Shown: positions 48,701 to 61,997 of the stretch, one piece after another
Position numbering within the stretch: the stretch's first letter is position 1
How the letters are laid out: every line of letters begins with the position of its first letter
From: Leptoclinus maculatus
Taxonomy: Eukaryota; Chordata; Actinopteri; Perciformes; Stichaeidae
Length of the DNA: 64,000 nucleotides
Direction: 5' to 3'
Assembly: GCA_032191485.1 (NCBI GenBank)
Contig: JAVDOI010000002.1
Coordinates: 7,581,577-7,645,576 of the forward strand
Program-made: the position numbers and the translations under genes
Notes under the pieces: generated by a model
What the model was told of the DNA's origin: nothing
The model's database searches: none
Seen by the model: only the letters and a program-made list of their open reading frames with translations

Positions 48701-51700
48701 CATTAGCTGCGAGCTGCCGGCTCAGTTGCTCATAAAATGCTCCCAATCCTGTGTATATATAGCACCTGTATAAGATTTGACTCCAAGTTTTCTGAGGCTT
48801 TGAACTTCAATGATAGAGATTGTGTGCATTACATATCAAACACTCAAGTTGCTGTAAAAAAAGTCAGCCATCAATAATATGTCAATTTGGTATTAGCTTG
48901 CCTCGAGGATACAATAAAATGTAGAGCTGTATTCAAAATAGACCCTGGCATTGTGTCGTAAAAGTAACAAAGAGCATCCTAATTAAGGAATGCAATGAGA
49001 AAGCAATGTAAAGCATTTTATGGTCATTATTTACACCCAAAATGCATGGATTTTAGGAACTTCTGCACTGTAAAACATTTAAGCTGCTTCAACTTCAAAA
49101 CATAAGTGTCCCTGCTGCCTTAAAATAATGTTTAAAAGTCATATCATACTGTGAGTCATGATGATGTAAAACCAGTTAAGTTCACTAACTCGAGCTAACA
49201 AGTTCAATAATATAAGAACAATGTATGGAAAAGACTGTGAAGTCTGCTACTATGCTAATTATGTTTCTTTGGAAACTTAATTGACTGAATAGAACATTCA
49301 CTAAACTCATCATTTCAAAGTCAAAAGACTTCAAACAGATCAAATCTATTATCATTAGGAGAATGAAAAAACATTAGTTGATTCCACTAAATATATTGTT
49401 TTACAGTAAACCTCTACTCAATGGGCTGCTTCCCTATGGTGACCTCTGACGGATGGAGAGTTTCGGCGGTGTTGCACAGTGAAGCGGTAATGTTACAGTG
49501 CCACATTAAAATCACGTTCCAGACGATTTCATGTGAGAGGAAGAGTTTCTGTCAGCAGCCCAAACAGTGGTACTAATGCTGGACTGCGTGGTGGAAACAC
49601 CAAATCCATGCAGTTCCAACAGCAGCAGTCCAAGGCTTACCCCCAGACTGTCTGATAGATCAACATTTCCCACGATTAAGGTTTAATCTAGTCTGTGCGC
49701 ACTTTACAGTACTGCCCGCGTTGAGGGTGTTCGTCCATCCCAAATGACCTCAGCGCTTATGTTCAGTCTTTTCATTGGATCGTCTCCGCTGTGCTCTCCC
49801 GCGATAAGTAGCGATGCTTTGACGCTTGAGGACACTTCAGCAACTTTCAATCGAGATTAATCTGTCTTTGAGATCTGCCAAGGTCTCTGTGGATGCACAG
49901 CTGAGAGAACGAGAGAGAGAGAAAGAGAAGGCGGTTATAGAGACGGGCCATTTGTAGCTGCTGTCTCGGAGATGTGGTTCCATTCCCACTTTACAACCAG
50001 AGGGGACAGCTCACTATATCATTCAGCCGTTTGTTATTTTTGTCTGAAGCAGTAGATGGCCGAAGGGGAGAAATGTCTGTCTCTTTCCCCAGTTGCCTGA
50101 AGGTGAAACCCATGCATCATACAGAGAGTGTGTGTTTGCTTTGAATGCATTCTTGTGTGTGTGTGTCCATGCAGATGTCCACATCAATACGTGTGAATAA
50201 AGGGGGAGGCTTATTCTGGAGCTATCAGGTGTCAGAGACTATTGTTCAGGCTGAGTGAACCAGATTGAATTCCTGATTCAGTTTGGTATTTCTTTAGTGT
50301 TAAACTAAACAAACCAGACGGCTTGCCTGTGTTTTTTTGACAACATCCGCTTATTTCCAGCCTGTACCCTCTTTGTCTCTCTATCTCTGTTCCCTTGGCT
50401 TTCAGCGGTGCTCCTCTTCTTTTCTTATCTGCCCATACCTCTATTACATCTCCTTTTATGCTCGCATACTGATAATAAAGTTTTCATAGAGCAGAAAGCA
50501 GGTTAGCGTTTGACTTCATGGTCCTCTCCGGGTGTTTATGGGGTCTGTGTGGCCACAGCGACGGGAGACACGTCTGTAATTCCCAGGCGTCCGCAGTGAT
50601 CCGTGTTTCTGCTGTTTCTGCGGCAGTTATTAAAAGCCAGGGGAAAGGTTACCGTAAATGCCACTCTGCTGATGTGCAGCTCAAGCTTGGCAGACCTCCT
50701 CAACTCCCCTGCCACCCTTGGTTTCACTCTAACATTTAGAGGAAATTCACCTTACTTGCTTTTTTTTTACCCCTGCTGCAACCCCCTTAAAAAAACATCT
50801 TCCATGCAGCCGTAGCTAAAGCAGTCCTTCCTGCCACAGAATTGAAATTAAAAGCATGAAAAGTAAAAGTAACCCCAAGCCTAAATCGAGCACCTGAGTC
50901 TGACAAATTGGCAGTTTCCTCTGAATCCTCCCCCCTACACCTCCACGTCTCCAGTACTGTCCCTCCGAGGCTTCCTACCCCCCTTCTCCCCTCCTCCCTT
51001 GTCACCACTTCTCCCAGACACCATGGGCACTCATCACAGAGGTCACGCACCTGTCGCCTGCTGTAAACAGGAAATGAATAATTCAGGAGACGGCGCTGGG
51101 TGACTGCAACAGCTGATGGTCTCTCCGTGACGAGCACAGATTTATCCCAAGGATTCGCATTATAATCCTGAGCTGGAATCACACTAATGAGAAACGCTCT
51201 GAGAGAGAGAGAGAGAGAGAGTCTGAGGACCCACTCGCAGCCAGACCACATATGTCCTTGACCTCTGTGGCTAATGAAGTTAGTTTGAAATGGCAGCCTG
51301 TAGTTGAACGAGGAACTTCCTCCGCACACACTTTTTTTTGCATTTTTAGATTTTGCAGGAGGATCGTGCTGATACATGCGCTCTTAACTGGACCAACTGT
51401 TAACAAAAGAGTCTCTCCTCTCCTCTTGCAGAGGGAGCTGACCTATAACAGAAAGCCAGTTATGTTTGAGAAAAAAACCAAAGTAGCAGGTTGAGAGGCA
51501 GCAAGATGCCGGTTGGGGCTGCCGGCTAGCTGGAGTGATTGCTTTTTCGCTCCTTATCGCCACACCAGCAGGTGTCGAAGACGCGCTGTACTGCGGCACT
51601 TATTCACAATTATAACACCCTGGCCACCGGCTCACCCGCCACACCACACACACACACACACAACTCCCTTCGCCACTTCCACCCATCCATCCCTCTGCAC

Positions 51701-54700
51701 TTCTTTTCTAACTCCCTTCACATCGAGTGAAATCCTGCTGGCCAATAGCAACTTGGGAACCCTGTTATGGCCTCACTCCTTCAAACACCTGCCCAGGCTC
51801 TGATAAGAATCCTTATCTGCTCAGCCCCATGTCTCTTCTCCGCACCCAGGCTGAGCAGGAGGGCCTTACAGCTGGAGTGGAAGGTATATAATATAAAACC
51901 ACCATGGGTGGTCACACATATTGTGTCTGGTGCGTCATTTTTGGAAGCGCCACGGAGTAGGCAGCTGCAGAGCGACGTGTTAAATCATTTGCTGCGGGGA
52001 AGTTTTCCTATTTAAAGACGCCGGCTGCCTGGCTCGGGTGTGCCGCCTGCACTACAGTGTCTCGTACGTAGAATGATCCCTTCATGCCGTTCTCCCATCT
52101 TTGTAATTACTCATGAGGAATGAGAGGAGACATCTGCATGCCAGCACTGTGAGGAGAGGAGGAAGGAGATAACAAAGGGCAGAGCAGCTTCTCACAAAGA
52201 CTTTCCAATTTGCAGCTTGCAGCTGTTTCTCTTCAAAGAGCTTGTCGAGCGGCCCGTCCTCTCTCAGCCTGAAAGTGGCTCACAATCCAAATTTCTTAGC
52301 CCGCCGCTGATTAGGGGCCAGCGTTTGGCAAACGATGACACTTTTCCTCCTCTGCAAAAAATGTGTTAACTGTGTCTGAGCCTGACTCTTCTCCATTAAC
52401 AGGTGTTTAGACGTCGACGTGATAAGAGACCGATCATTTGAGGCAGTTTTTCCACAGCTGTACTCGCACACACAAAAACCTTCAGTTCATGAACATGGGG
52501 TCTTTCTGCATCAGTTTGTGCATAATTGCGTTCACTTGTCTCTTGACATTTCCTACCCATTGTTTTACCTTTTGTATAGCTGCATATGCTGTACATGATT
52601 GAAAACCAAACGAGTCTAATGGATCCACAAGGCATGGCACCGCAACCCTGTAAATTAAGTCCCACAGATGTGCTTCTGTAGATTAATCTTCACGCTCCTG
52701 AGCAATTATTCTGTCAGTGACGCTGAGGCATGAGGTTGATTTGAAACAATTACAGTCCAGGTTGGGCAAAAAATTAGCTCTGTTACTTCACAAGGACGCT
52801 GCTGATTGAGAGTGAGGGCATTTTAAAGAGCAACCATTGGGCAATTGTTTTGCAATATCGGCATTGTCTTTCAGCCAACCTTTTCCCTGAGCACAGTCAT
52901 TTTGAGGGTTAAATTATTTCAGTAAATCGTCTCTCAGTTTTGCTTTCAGTCAACAAAGGTTGACTGATATCGTATAAGCACATTTGGCTAATTAGAATGA
53001 TCTTTGAATGATCTTTGAATTGCTCCTGTGTTAGCTTTTTCTTGAGGTGTTATCTACATTATAGAATGTGAGCTAATTTATGCATTACCACTGTGCCAAC
53101 CTTCACAGCTGGAGGACTTTTATTACCAGTATTCCTGTGTCATAATTCTCATGTAACTGCATTTCTGTTCCTCATATAATATGAGAGCTGTCTTCCACTT
53201 CCCTGCTATGTGTTAAAAGGTAGAAAATAAATTCTTGGCCCTACAGCTAGGACTTAAAAAGAACAGGAACGCTTTGCCTTTTGATAGCCAGTACACATTT
53301 CCATTAACAGTTTTAATTGGCTGTAGACACACGCCTGAGAGCGGAATTCTAATTAGCGGAGAAAAGTCTAAAACGAAGAACCTGGAAAGGGGGAATGAAT
53401 GAGGAAAACAAATTCAGGTGGAATTGGAGTAGATGATCATCAAGCCATTTGATAGAAAGAAAAAAGAAATCTGTATGAAGGCAATTTACTAGCTTGCTGC
53501 AAATACAACTTGCTAAGCAGGAGCTCCTTTGCATGAAAATGATTGTAATAATGCAAAAATAATGTACAGTGCAATGCCCTCTGCAAGCTTTTTTCTAGTG
53601 TCGCTTCTATAAATAAAGGGAATGTTCTCACCTGTGATACATCAGAGTGTGAGTGTAAATTAATCATTAATGTGTGTGTGTGTGTGTTTGTGTGTGTGTT
53701 GTGATGCACTATTCGAAGAAATTCAAGAGAGGATAGTGCCACTGTGTTCAGCTCAGCTACAACTTCATTTTCATTTCACATTCGTCACAGCCTCGTAACC
53801 ACCTTTGTGTCGAGTGTTTTTTTTTCATCTCTTGCTCCCCTCAACTCATCAGCTGAAGAGTTAAAATTAGAAAAGCAACCTCTGTCTTGTGCTTATTGTC
53901 TCTTGTACACCACTTCCCTCTCTCTCTCAAAGATCCTGCCAGCCCCGGCTCGCCCACCATATCTAATCAATTTATAATGACCTGTCACAGTTGGCATGAT
54001 GGCTGTGTGACGCTTGGTTGACCAGCCTGATATTTATTCATATAAAAAAACGATGTTGCACTTAATGCCACTTCCACAAATGACTCAATTTGTTGAGGAA
54101 ATGATCCTCATCTGAGCTCCTGTCACTCCTGCAGAATTCCTGCAGCTTTGGGTTGTTGCATATGTGTGGGCGTGGCTTTGAATTAGTTTATTTGTTTTGT
54201 CACACGCAGCACTGCAAGTTGGTAATGCTAGTTATCACAATGAAAGGAAGAAGATGCCAACGATGACTCTGTCAGACAGATGTTGAAACTGTCATAGTTT
54301 CATGGCTTTGATCATCTCCCACCTTTTCAACAGAGTGTTGTAAAAGTTTGTTTTTACCTAGAGGGAAAGGTCCGACAGCTGCCATTTGCAAAGCAAAAAG
54401 GGAGGAGATTAAGACAGCGTGGGTGACTTATTAAAGCTGCTCACCCTAAGGCTGGAAAGCAAATACAAATTTATTTTTCTTCTTCTTTCTTCTTTTGCCG
54501 TTTATCGTCACATTGAAGTACTGTGTACAGCTGCTGCTTGTGCAGAGCAATGACTGGCCATCGGCGCCATCTGCATAGATTAATGTGTTTGATATTTCAC
54601 TTCTTCTCCTCCTTTTTTTTCCCTGTGTAGCATCAGGAGTAAAGTAGCATCTCTGTTGCCCGCCCGTAGCCGTCTGCCTCGCAGGGCTTCGCAGGGCTTC

Positions 54701-55860
54701 GCAGTGGGGAAGCTGAACAATTTGTTTCTGGGTGGCTCCAGGCTTATCGTCTCAGCTTGACAGATGGGCTTTGCCTCTGCTCAGGTTGGGTTCGGTAGCA
54801 ACGAGCTGTTTCGCTGCTTGCCTGACAGAACTCATTATAGACACTGCCCGGGAGAAGAAGCATCTCTACGAGGTCCCTCTACCACCGCCGGACTGCCACG
54901 ACTCACTGCTGAGCCCAACAATGTAGACCCAAACGTACCGCTGAAATCTTTTCTGTAGTTTGAGGTAAAATATCGAATTCAAATCTGATCTTTTCATGTA
55001 AAAGAGCAACTGTTAATGTCAATGTGTTGCATTATAACAGTAAGAAAAGAGACGGCAATTTCATGGTCATTTCGTACCTCTCTCGGTGAACAGTACTTCC
55101 CATAATTGAATTTTAACCTTATTGTTTATCAATGCGGATAACAGGCAAAGGTTGATATCTTGCGCTGATGAGGAAGCATCACAGCTGAAGCCAGAGGCTG
55201 AATATTGATCCCATTTAAACTTCAATGTCAGGTCATATTTGATTTATAAGCTGTCAACTAGCCTCTATATACTTGTATTCACTTCTTCTCATTGTGTCGT
55301 CTGTGATTACCAAAGCGCTAGAATAATGATGTCAATTTACCCGACGCAACAGGAGAGCAGAAGCCTGACTGAGTAGAGGGAAGATTTTGGGGGTTGACTG
55401 AGAGGTAAACACAACCGATTCAGGGTCTGACTTTGTATAATTCCTCCAAAGCTGCATGTGAAAGAAAAGTTACGAAGTCATCTTCCTTCCAGAAATTGCT
55501 CTATTTTCAGTCGGGAGGCAAACTGTGCTTAGCCTTGCATATAATCAGGCCACATGGAGCAATCTGCCACCTCCTGCAATCCTGGGGAAAGGAAAAGAAA
55601 GGAGGGCACAACTACACATATTTGAGATTTTTTTAAAAAGCAGATTATCTTCAAAAAGGTTGCAGAAAGGAAGTCCTGAGATTAAATATAATCCTCATAA
55701 GAAAAATCCTCACAATGTTATTAGAGACTGACTCCAGTATCTCTGCTAGAAATGTCTCAGCCAACATTTTTATCATGCAGATTTTTTCGATTTCTGTTCT
55801 TCTCCTCTCGCTCTGTTCTGCTCAAATATTCCTTCCACATATTTACCGAATAAACTATAT

Positions 55861-55902
55861 CTGTGTGTGCTGCACACAAACTGCCGTGTGCAGCACACAC
55901 AG
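55861..55902. repeat. Perfect hairpin, 17-bp stem and 8-nt loop
   Basis: CTGTGTGTGCTGCACAC (55861-55877), spacer AAACTGCC, then the exact reverse complement (55886-55902). It is shorter than a typical pre-miRNA stem. Confidence 0.9.
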
Positions 55903-57814
55903 TCATTAGTTTACACACCCCAGTACACAACATACAGTCGCAGAGCAGCCAGCACGGCATGTTGAGTGACCCAGAAAAAAAAATATGATTCAAATAAACA
56001 ACTTTAAAGGCTTTAAGGTGAGGAAACGAGTGAGGGAGAGGAGGGAGGGTAAAATAAAAGGGCTCTTTGTGGAACATTTAAATTGCATACCATTGAGAAC
56101 AATTTACGTTTCTCTACTGAAGAAGGAAAGTGGCTTGCAAACAATTTCTTTTTTTCAAAAAGCTCAATTTGAATGCAAAAGCAGCTTGAGTAATGTATTT
56201 ATTTGGCCACTTTCCAGGTTTGAGTCTCATATTTAGAATAACTGTATGCGTCACGATGAGATCATAACTGCAGTTGTAGAGACGCATATAATTATTGCCT
56301 GTTTCATGCATCTGAACCAATCAAATTGCCCTAATTGGGGGCTAAATTAAGTTATTTCATCATCTCTGCAACTGTTTCATCTAATCAGTCCTGTAGCACC
56401 CTATTTTATTGTACTCAGGTCTGCAGATTATCGTCATATTTTAAGAAGCAGTGGAGAAAAGAACTGAGGGAGGAATGGCTGGGGATGGAGAGGAATAAAA
56501 AGCTGCAGTTTTTAATTAAAACTGATTGTGCTTAATGTTCTCCCTCCATGCTATAATGGTTCCCACGGTGGCCCTCACACCACCTCCTGATCAAGCGGAA
56601 GCTAATTGGCTGTTAAGAGTCACTTTTCTCTCCCTCCCTCTTTGTCTCTCTCTCTCTCTCTCTCTGTGTCTCTCAGTGGAGTACATTTGGACATCCAGAG
56701 GCAGAGCAATGTCATTTCATGCCCTCAAACGGCCGTGAGTCTCTAATACACCATGAGGCCAATTTACAATTTCCAGTCGCAGCGCGTCTGAGGAAGCCAT
56801 TTGTATGCATAGCATGTCTTGGGTTATTTCATACCTCGGTCGAAAAAAGCCTCCGTCGGTTGGGTTATTGTAACTAAAAGGCTCCAGTTCTATATTTATG
56901 CGTAGGGTCGTAGTTGCCGGCTCTTCCTGCTCTGTCAGATCCAGTCCCATCAGAGGACAGCGGCTGATGGGAAGTTTGCGGGGTGGCTGGGGGGATGGTG
57001 AAACAGTGTGGCAACAGTGCGGCAGATGCACAATGAGCATCATCGTGTCACGACTCTTGAGCGTGCGTGTCAGGGCTCGTGTCTACGCACATTTGGAACT
57101 GGCATATGAGGACTGCGCTAAACATCATCAAAAAGAAAGATTATTATGTGTACTTGGCAACTGACAAAAGAATCATCCACATGGTGCAGAGTAGTTATGC
57201 TCGCATTGTGCCTGCACTTAGTGCTCATCATTTCACCGGTCAGCAATTTTTTCCTTGCAAATTTCCCTGTTCAACCTATTCAAGTTTAGCTGTGTAGATA
57301 TTCATTATCCCAGCTGGATAATCAGATCAGAAGCCTGATGGCGAAGGTCTATCTGAGAGTCCAACTGTTACCCAGCAGGCAGTCACTCGCAGCTGAGCAG
57401 CAGAGATGTGGTGTATAATGCCCTTCAATTTTGCAGAAATCAACAGCTTTTATCCCAGCAATCTCACAATCACTTTACCAAGAAAAAAAACAACACAAAA
57501 CTAGATGACACAGCCAACTCCTCCTCTGGTGTATTATCTGAAACCCGCACAAAGGATTTCACCATGCTTTCTTTAGGCCCTATAGAAAACTGCATAATAC
57601 AAATTCTATTCTGAGTTTCTTCCTTCTGTCGTGGTTGTTGAAGGACTTGGTCTTGCATGTTACTTTACCTCAACACAGCAGCCTTTTGTCTTTTTATACG
57701 AACAGTATATCCAAAGTCATGCGTGTCCTCAGGGATTCACAAGGGAACAACGCTAGCAGCAGCAGTACAGTGTCCTTGTTTTTTCAGTGATGTTTCATTC
57801 TCTGTGCGCCACGA

Positions 57815-58060
57815 ATGACGACAAAGGGAGCTCTGTCATACTGGAGTCTACAACTATTGAAACTAGTTGTTGAAAAATAAGTTGAAGCAATTTTTTTTTG
57901 GTGAAAAAATTAATTTCCGGAAAAGACTTATTTTTTCCTGTTTGAAAAAAAACAAAAGGTGACGGTCCAAAATGCCACACTCGAAGGCTTCAAAGCTGCA
58001 GTCCACAAACCAATGGGTGACGTCACAGTGACTATGTCCACTTTGTATATACAGTCTATG
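57815..58060. repeat. Dispersed fish repeat fragment containing a perfect CRE
   Basis: The right end (58011-58060) reads CAATGGGTGACGTCACAGTG, followed by TATATACAGTCTATG, a phrase I recognise as recurring in teleost genomes. It is preceded by a segment with CAAAGCTGCAGTCCACAAAC. The left limit is a guess. It carries a palindromic CRE octamer at 58018-58025. Confidence 0.5.
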
Positions 58061-59268
58061 CCTAAATATATGTCGTATTGGGGCTCTTGCTCAAACGACT
58101 GATACCGGTCTTTTTTTGGAGGACTCGAAATCTCAAAATGGCACCTGTTTTGAGCAAGATCATACGAAGCGACATTGCGGTGCATTTTTTGAGAGGCTAT
58201 AACAGTCAGAAGGAAAAAGAAGGTGGAGATCAACTCTACCAACTCCAAGACCCTGCTCTGCCAGCATCTATCCCACATAATTACACTGGGCCACAAATAG
58301 AAAGGCAGTTTTCTCTCCTCCCCGACTCTCTCCTTTTCTCCTTCCTGTGCCGCTCAGCAGCACTTTGCAGGGATACGCAGCGCACGGGGGCAGGGCGGAG
58401 GTATTTAGATGTGAGAAAAGGCAATTTGTCAGAAACCTAAGGGACCACTGGAGTGATGACAAGAGAATTACAGTCGAAAGGCCTAAATGTTGAACGTCTA
58501 ATTCTGTGAGAGTAGAAGAGGAATGAGGAAAGAAGGCTCAGTATGTTTGCTTGTGAACGTTGGAATCCATTATTTTCTCATATGTGCGAGAAGAAAATAA
58601 TTGAAATTCTGTGGCTGGGATGCACCACACAAAACATCCGAGTAGATGCGATGTGACGGTGGCTGTTGTGTAACAAAGCCCAGTGAGTCATGAGAGGGAG
58701 GAATGCGTTGTTGTGATGGTTGGAGGAGGAGGAGGCCTGCCTAGGGAGAGACTGGCGGAGACAGTCAGATCCGTTAGCAAAGTCATCTGAGAGAGAGAGA
58801 GAGAGAGAGCCTGGACATTTGGTTGCAGGCCTTGCCTCAACCGCCAGTGGTTGTCTGGGCCCCGGACCACAACTGAGGCGTAAATAAACCTAAGACTCGA
58901 CCCAGACATGGCTCTGGACAGAAAGAGCATATGTGCACATAATGACATCTGCATACATATGTGCAGACACACAGCATTAAATGAGTGGAAAATGACGCAG
59001 TGTGAGAGAAGGAGGTTATCAGGGGCTGCAGGCTGAAATAAGCCATCCTTCCTCCTTGCACGTACACACACACAAACACACATTGAAAAAACACAGGAAA
59101 TGCGCTTGAAAAATGTACGTTGCTTTGCTTTAAAGTGTACTCCTACCGGAATCCCACACAATATGTGCCAAGTGCGTGTGTGCATGTTATGTGATTGTGT
59201 TCATATTGACTTATTTCTTGCCCGGAGCTATTTGTTTTCAAAGGTGCGTAGGCAGTTCTGTTTGTATG

Positions 59269-59271
<3 letters not shown>

Positions 59272-59307
<36 letters not shown>
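59272..59307. repeat. (TG)18 microsatellite
   Basis: 36 bp of TG ending in GCGTGCGTG. Confidence 0.93.
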
Positions 59308-59310
<3 letters not shown>

Positions 59311-60201
59311 CGTGTGATACTGGTCTAGTACATGCAAGCAAAGCGTACACACACACACGCCTTCGCTCGCTGTCGTACATGCCTGGATTCGGGCTGTGTG
59401 CCTCTGTGGCAGCGTTATCATCCAAAAAGGCAAACAGCCAGGACCTGATTTAATAAGCTGCCTAGGGAGTCACAGAGAGGTGGGGAAGCACTATCAGCTG
59501 ATAACCGTGGTCTCTGCAAGCCCAGCCTTTTCTCTGATAGCCCTGCCAAGAGAAGACTCGGCTTCTCCTCGTTTTCTGTGTGAATGTGTGTGTGTGCGCT
59601 GAGTGTGTGAGCGATCTCCCGCCGGCTGCTGCCCACGTGTCTGTAGGCTGCCTGTGTCCAACCTTTGCTGCATCTCTCTGGGTGTCAGACAAACAGCAGA
59701 GGGGAGTCACACATGGCAAAGGCAGGCCTGAGCCCAGCACTGAGGAGCATATGCTCAGAGTGCGAGTCTTTTAGCCCAACCACCCAACAACCACATACAT
59801 CCCACGACATAGCTGCCAATCCTGCCAAGCCGCAGAAAGCCACGGGCCAGACTACTGACAGATTTCCCCATCTTTCCCTCTGTTCTGTACTTCACACAGG
59901 ACATACAGCAGCAAAAAAAAAAAAAGAAAAAGTTGAGATAGTGCACTTGGTTTTCATGGTGGAGGCAGCAGACCTATAATTAAAGTTGGCTTTTTTTTAA
60001 ACTAGGATCTTTTCATAACCTCAAAGGAGACACATCATGCTAATTTTTAGGTTCATACTTGTATTTTGGGTTTGTACTGGAATATGTTTACATGCTTTAA
60101 TGTTAAAAAAAACCACATTATTTTTCTCCTACTGATTGTTTGATTATACCTGTATTCACCCTCTGTCTGAAATGCTCCGTTTTAGTGCCTGTCTCTTTAT
60201 G

Positions 60202-60229
60202 CCCCCCCCCCCCCCCCCCCCCCCCCCCC
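60202..60229. repeat. Poly-C run of 28
   Basis: 28 consecutive C, an unusually long G/C homopolymer. Confidence 0.93.
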
Positions 60230-61080
60230 ACACCGAAAATGTCCTGTCTGCTCTGATTGGCTTGTGCGAGAAATATGGTGCCACTTTGGTAGTTCTCAAG
60301 TCTTTGGGTGGAGATACTCAGATAGGGGTTGGTATATTCTAATGAGCCTGCATGTGACATAGGAAGAAGAGAAAAATCTGTTGAATCACATGTTTTCTCA
60401 TCTAGGCAGCCCACAAACAACTGACTGGGTTGTCTTATTTCACAGTGTGTGTGTTGACAGGCACTCCAGATACCCAAATGTATGTGCACAAGCGCTGAAA
60501 AAGTGAGTTCTCTATGATATGTTCGCCTCGACAAAGTGTCTCAATTAATTAAGCTCAAAATTGGGTAGTATTTGTGAACAGGTTTAGATTCAGAGAAGAT
60601 TCAGTTTAAGATTTTTTCAACTTCATGACACTGTTGCTAGTGCAGTGTTAGCTATATATATATATATATATATGTTGCTATATATCGTGGTTGAATTCAG
60701 CATTTTTTGACATGGTAAAATGCATACATTTCTATCTATTTGAGTTCCATGTGCAACACGACATGAATGAATCCAACATTTCTAAGACTGTTCTATTCTT
60801 CTTTTCTCATAGTTATAATGTAATTTTATTTCAACAAAAAAAGTAGCACACGATCATATCAATTTTCACCGACACCAGTGTTTCTGTCTTTACCGTTACC
60901 TTTTTTTCTCCCACCATCTGTCTCTGAAATCTTATACATTATCTCCCTCCCCTTTCCTGAGAAGAAGCTTTTTTTTGGCCAATGTTTTTCTGTATTTCTA
61001 AGCCGCTGGTATTATTGTCATTATAAGGTCAGTGATTGCTTTTTTTGTCTGTGGTGTGCGTTATCAAGTACTACCTCCTC

Positions 61081-61198
<118 letters not shown>

Positions 61199-61854
61199 GC
61201 AGGGGGGCTTACATGATAGGCATACTTTGGTGGTGGCCACGGTGACCCGCAGCTGACACTGATGATTGATCCTGGTGCTGGGATAAGTGCCTGTGCACCG
61301 GTGAGCACACTGGTCCACTGAAACGCAGCCAAGCGGAAAATTAGAAATCTCTTCATCCCTGGTCCATTTGAAATCCGATATCTCCCATCTTCCCCTCGCA
61401 CAGGCACCTTTCCTTAGCCAATAAATCAGTAATTAAATGGTGTGTGTGTGTATGCACATGAGTACTGGTGGTTTGTCCTTGGGGGATCAGCCTGGGCAAT
61501 TGGGGTGATGGAAGTATTAAGTCTCCAGCAAAAGTGTCCGTGTACATCTCCTATTGTCTGCATAAGAAGAGAAACACACACACCGTATTGTCCCAGACAC
61601 ATGCACATGCGTACACACACATACACACACACACTTGAGTTGTACAATGTGTGTTGGATGTCAGCTGGAGGTGTAATGGTGCCTCTGGTACCAAATAAAT
61701 CAAAGTCAGGCCTCCTCTGAGCGCAGCACCTGACCTTTTGGAAGCCATCAGTTCAGTTCTACTCCTACAATCACACTGGGACAGAAATGGCCCCCTGTGT
61801 TAACATGTCCCGTTGTTTTGCAACTTCTCACATCCATCTCTTTGTGTTGTCCAG

Positions 61855-61997
61855 GTACGTCGGCCCAGGGCAGCCCCCTTCTGGCTTCCCTCCCCATGCC
61901 GGGACGGCCTCTGCAGCCTCAGCTCGACCTCAAACACCTCCTGCCCTTCAGACTCAATGGATCCTCCCCACTCAGCCTCTTCCCTAACTTTAACACG
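61855..61997 (+). CDS. znf385c: ZNF385-family shared internal exon C (LDLK...LFPNFNT block)
   Basis: The exon of 143 nt lies between a pyrimidine-rich acceptor (TTGTCCAG, ending 61854) and the donor GTGAGT at 61998. Entering in phase 1 it encodes GTSAQGSPLLASLPMPGRPL, then QPQLDLKHLLPFRLNG and SSPLSLFPNFNT. It leaves in phase 0, exactly where family members continue with Met-Asp-Pro. The Q-P-x-L-D-x-K and LFPNFN signatures are ZNF385-specific. ZNF385B and D carry DIKPF at this point and ZNF385A carries DLKQILPFPLEP. The DLKHLLPFRLNG version fits best with ZNF385C, from memory and not from a search. Both upstream exons are phase-compatible. The next exon (MDPxQKA) and the later zinc fingers are not in the window. 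Confidence 0.92.

Noticed and set aside
50787..51377. Minus-strand open frame of 196 codons
   Set aside because: No recognisable domain; part of it reads through a GA repeat as Leu-Ser-Leu-Ser. Treated as chance.
55861..55902. Hairpin considered as a microRNA precursor
   Set aside because: The 17-bp stem is too short and perfect, and the flanks do not extend the pairing; kept only as a hairpin.
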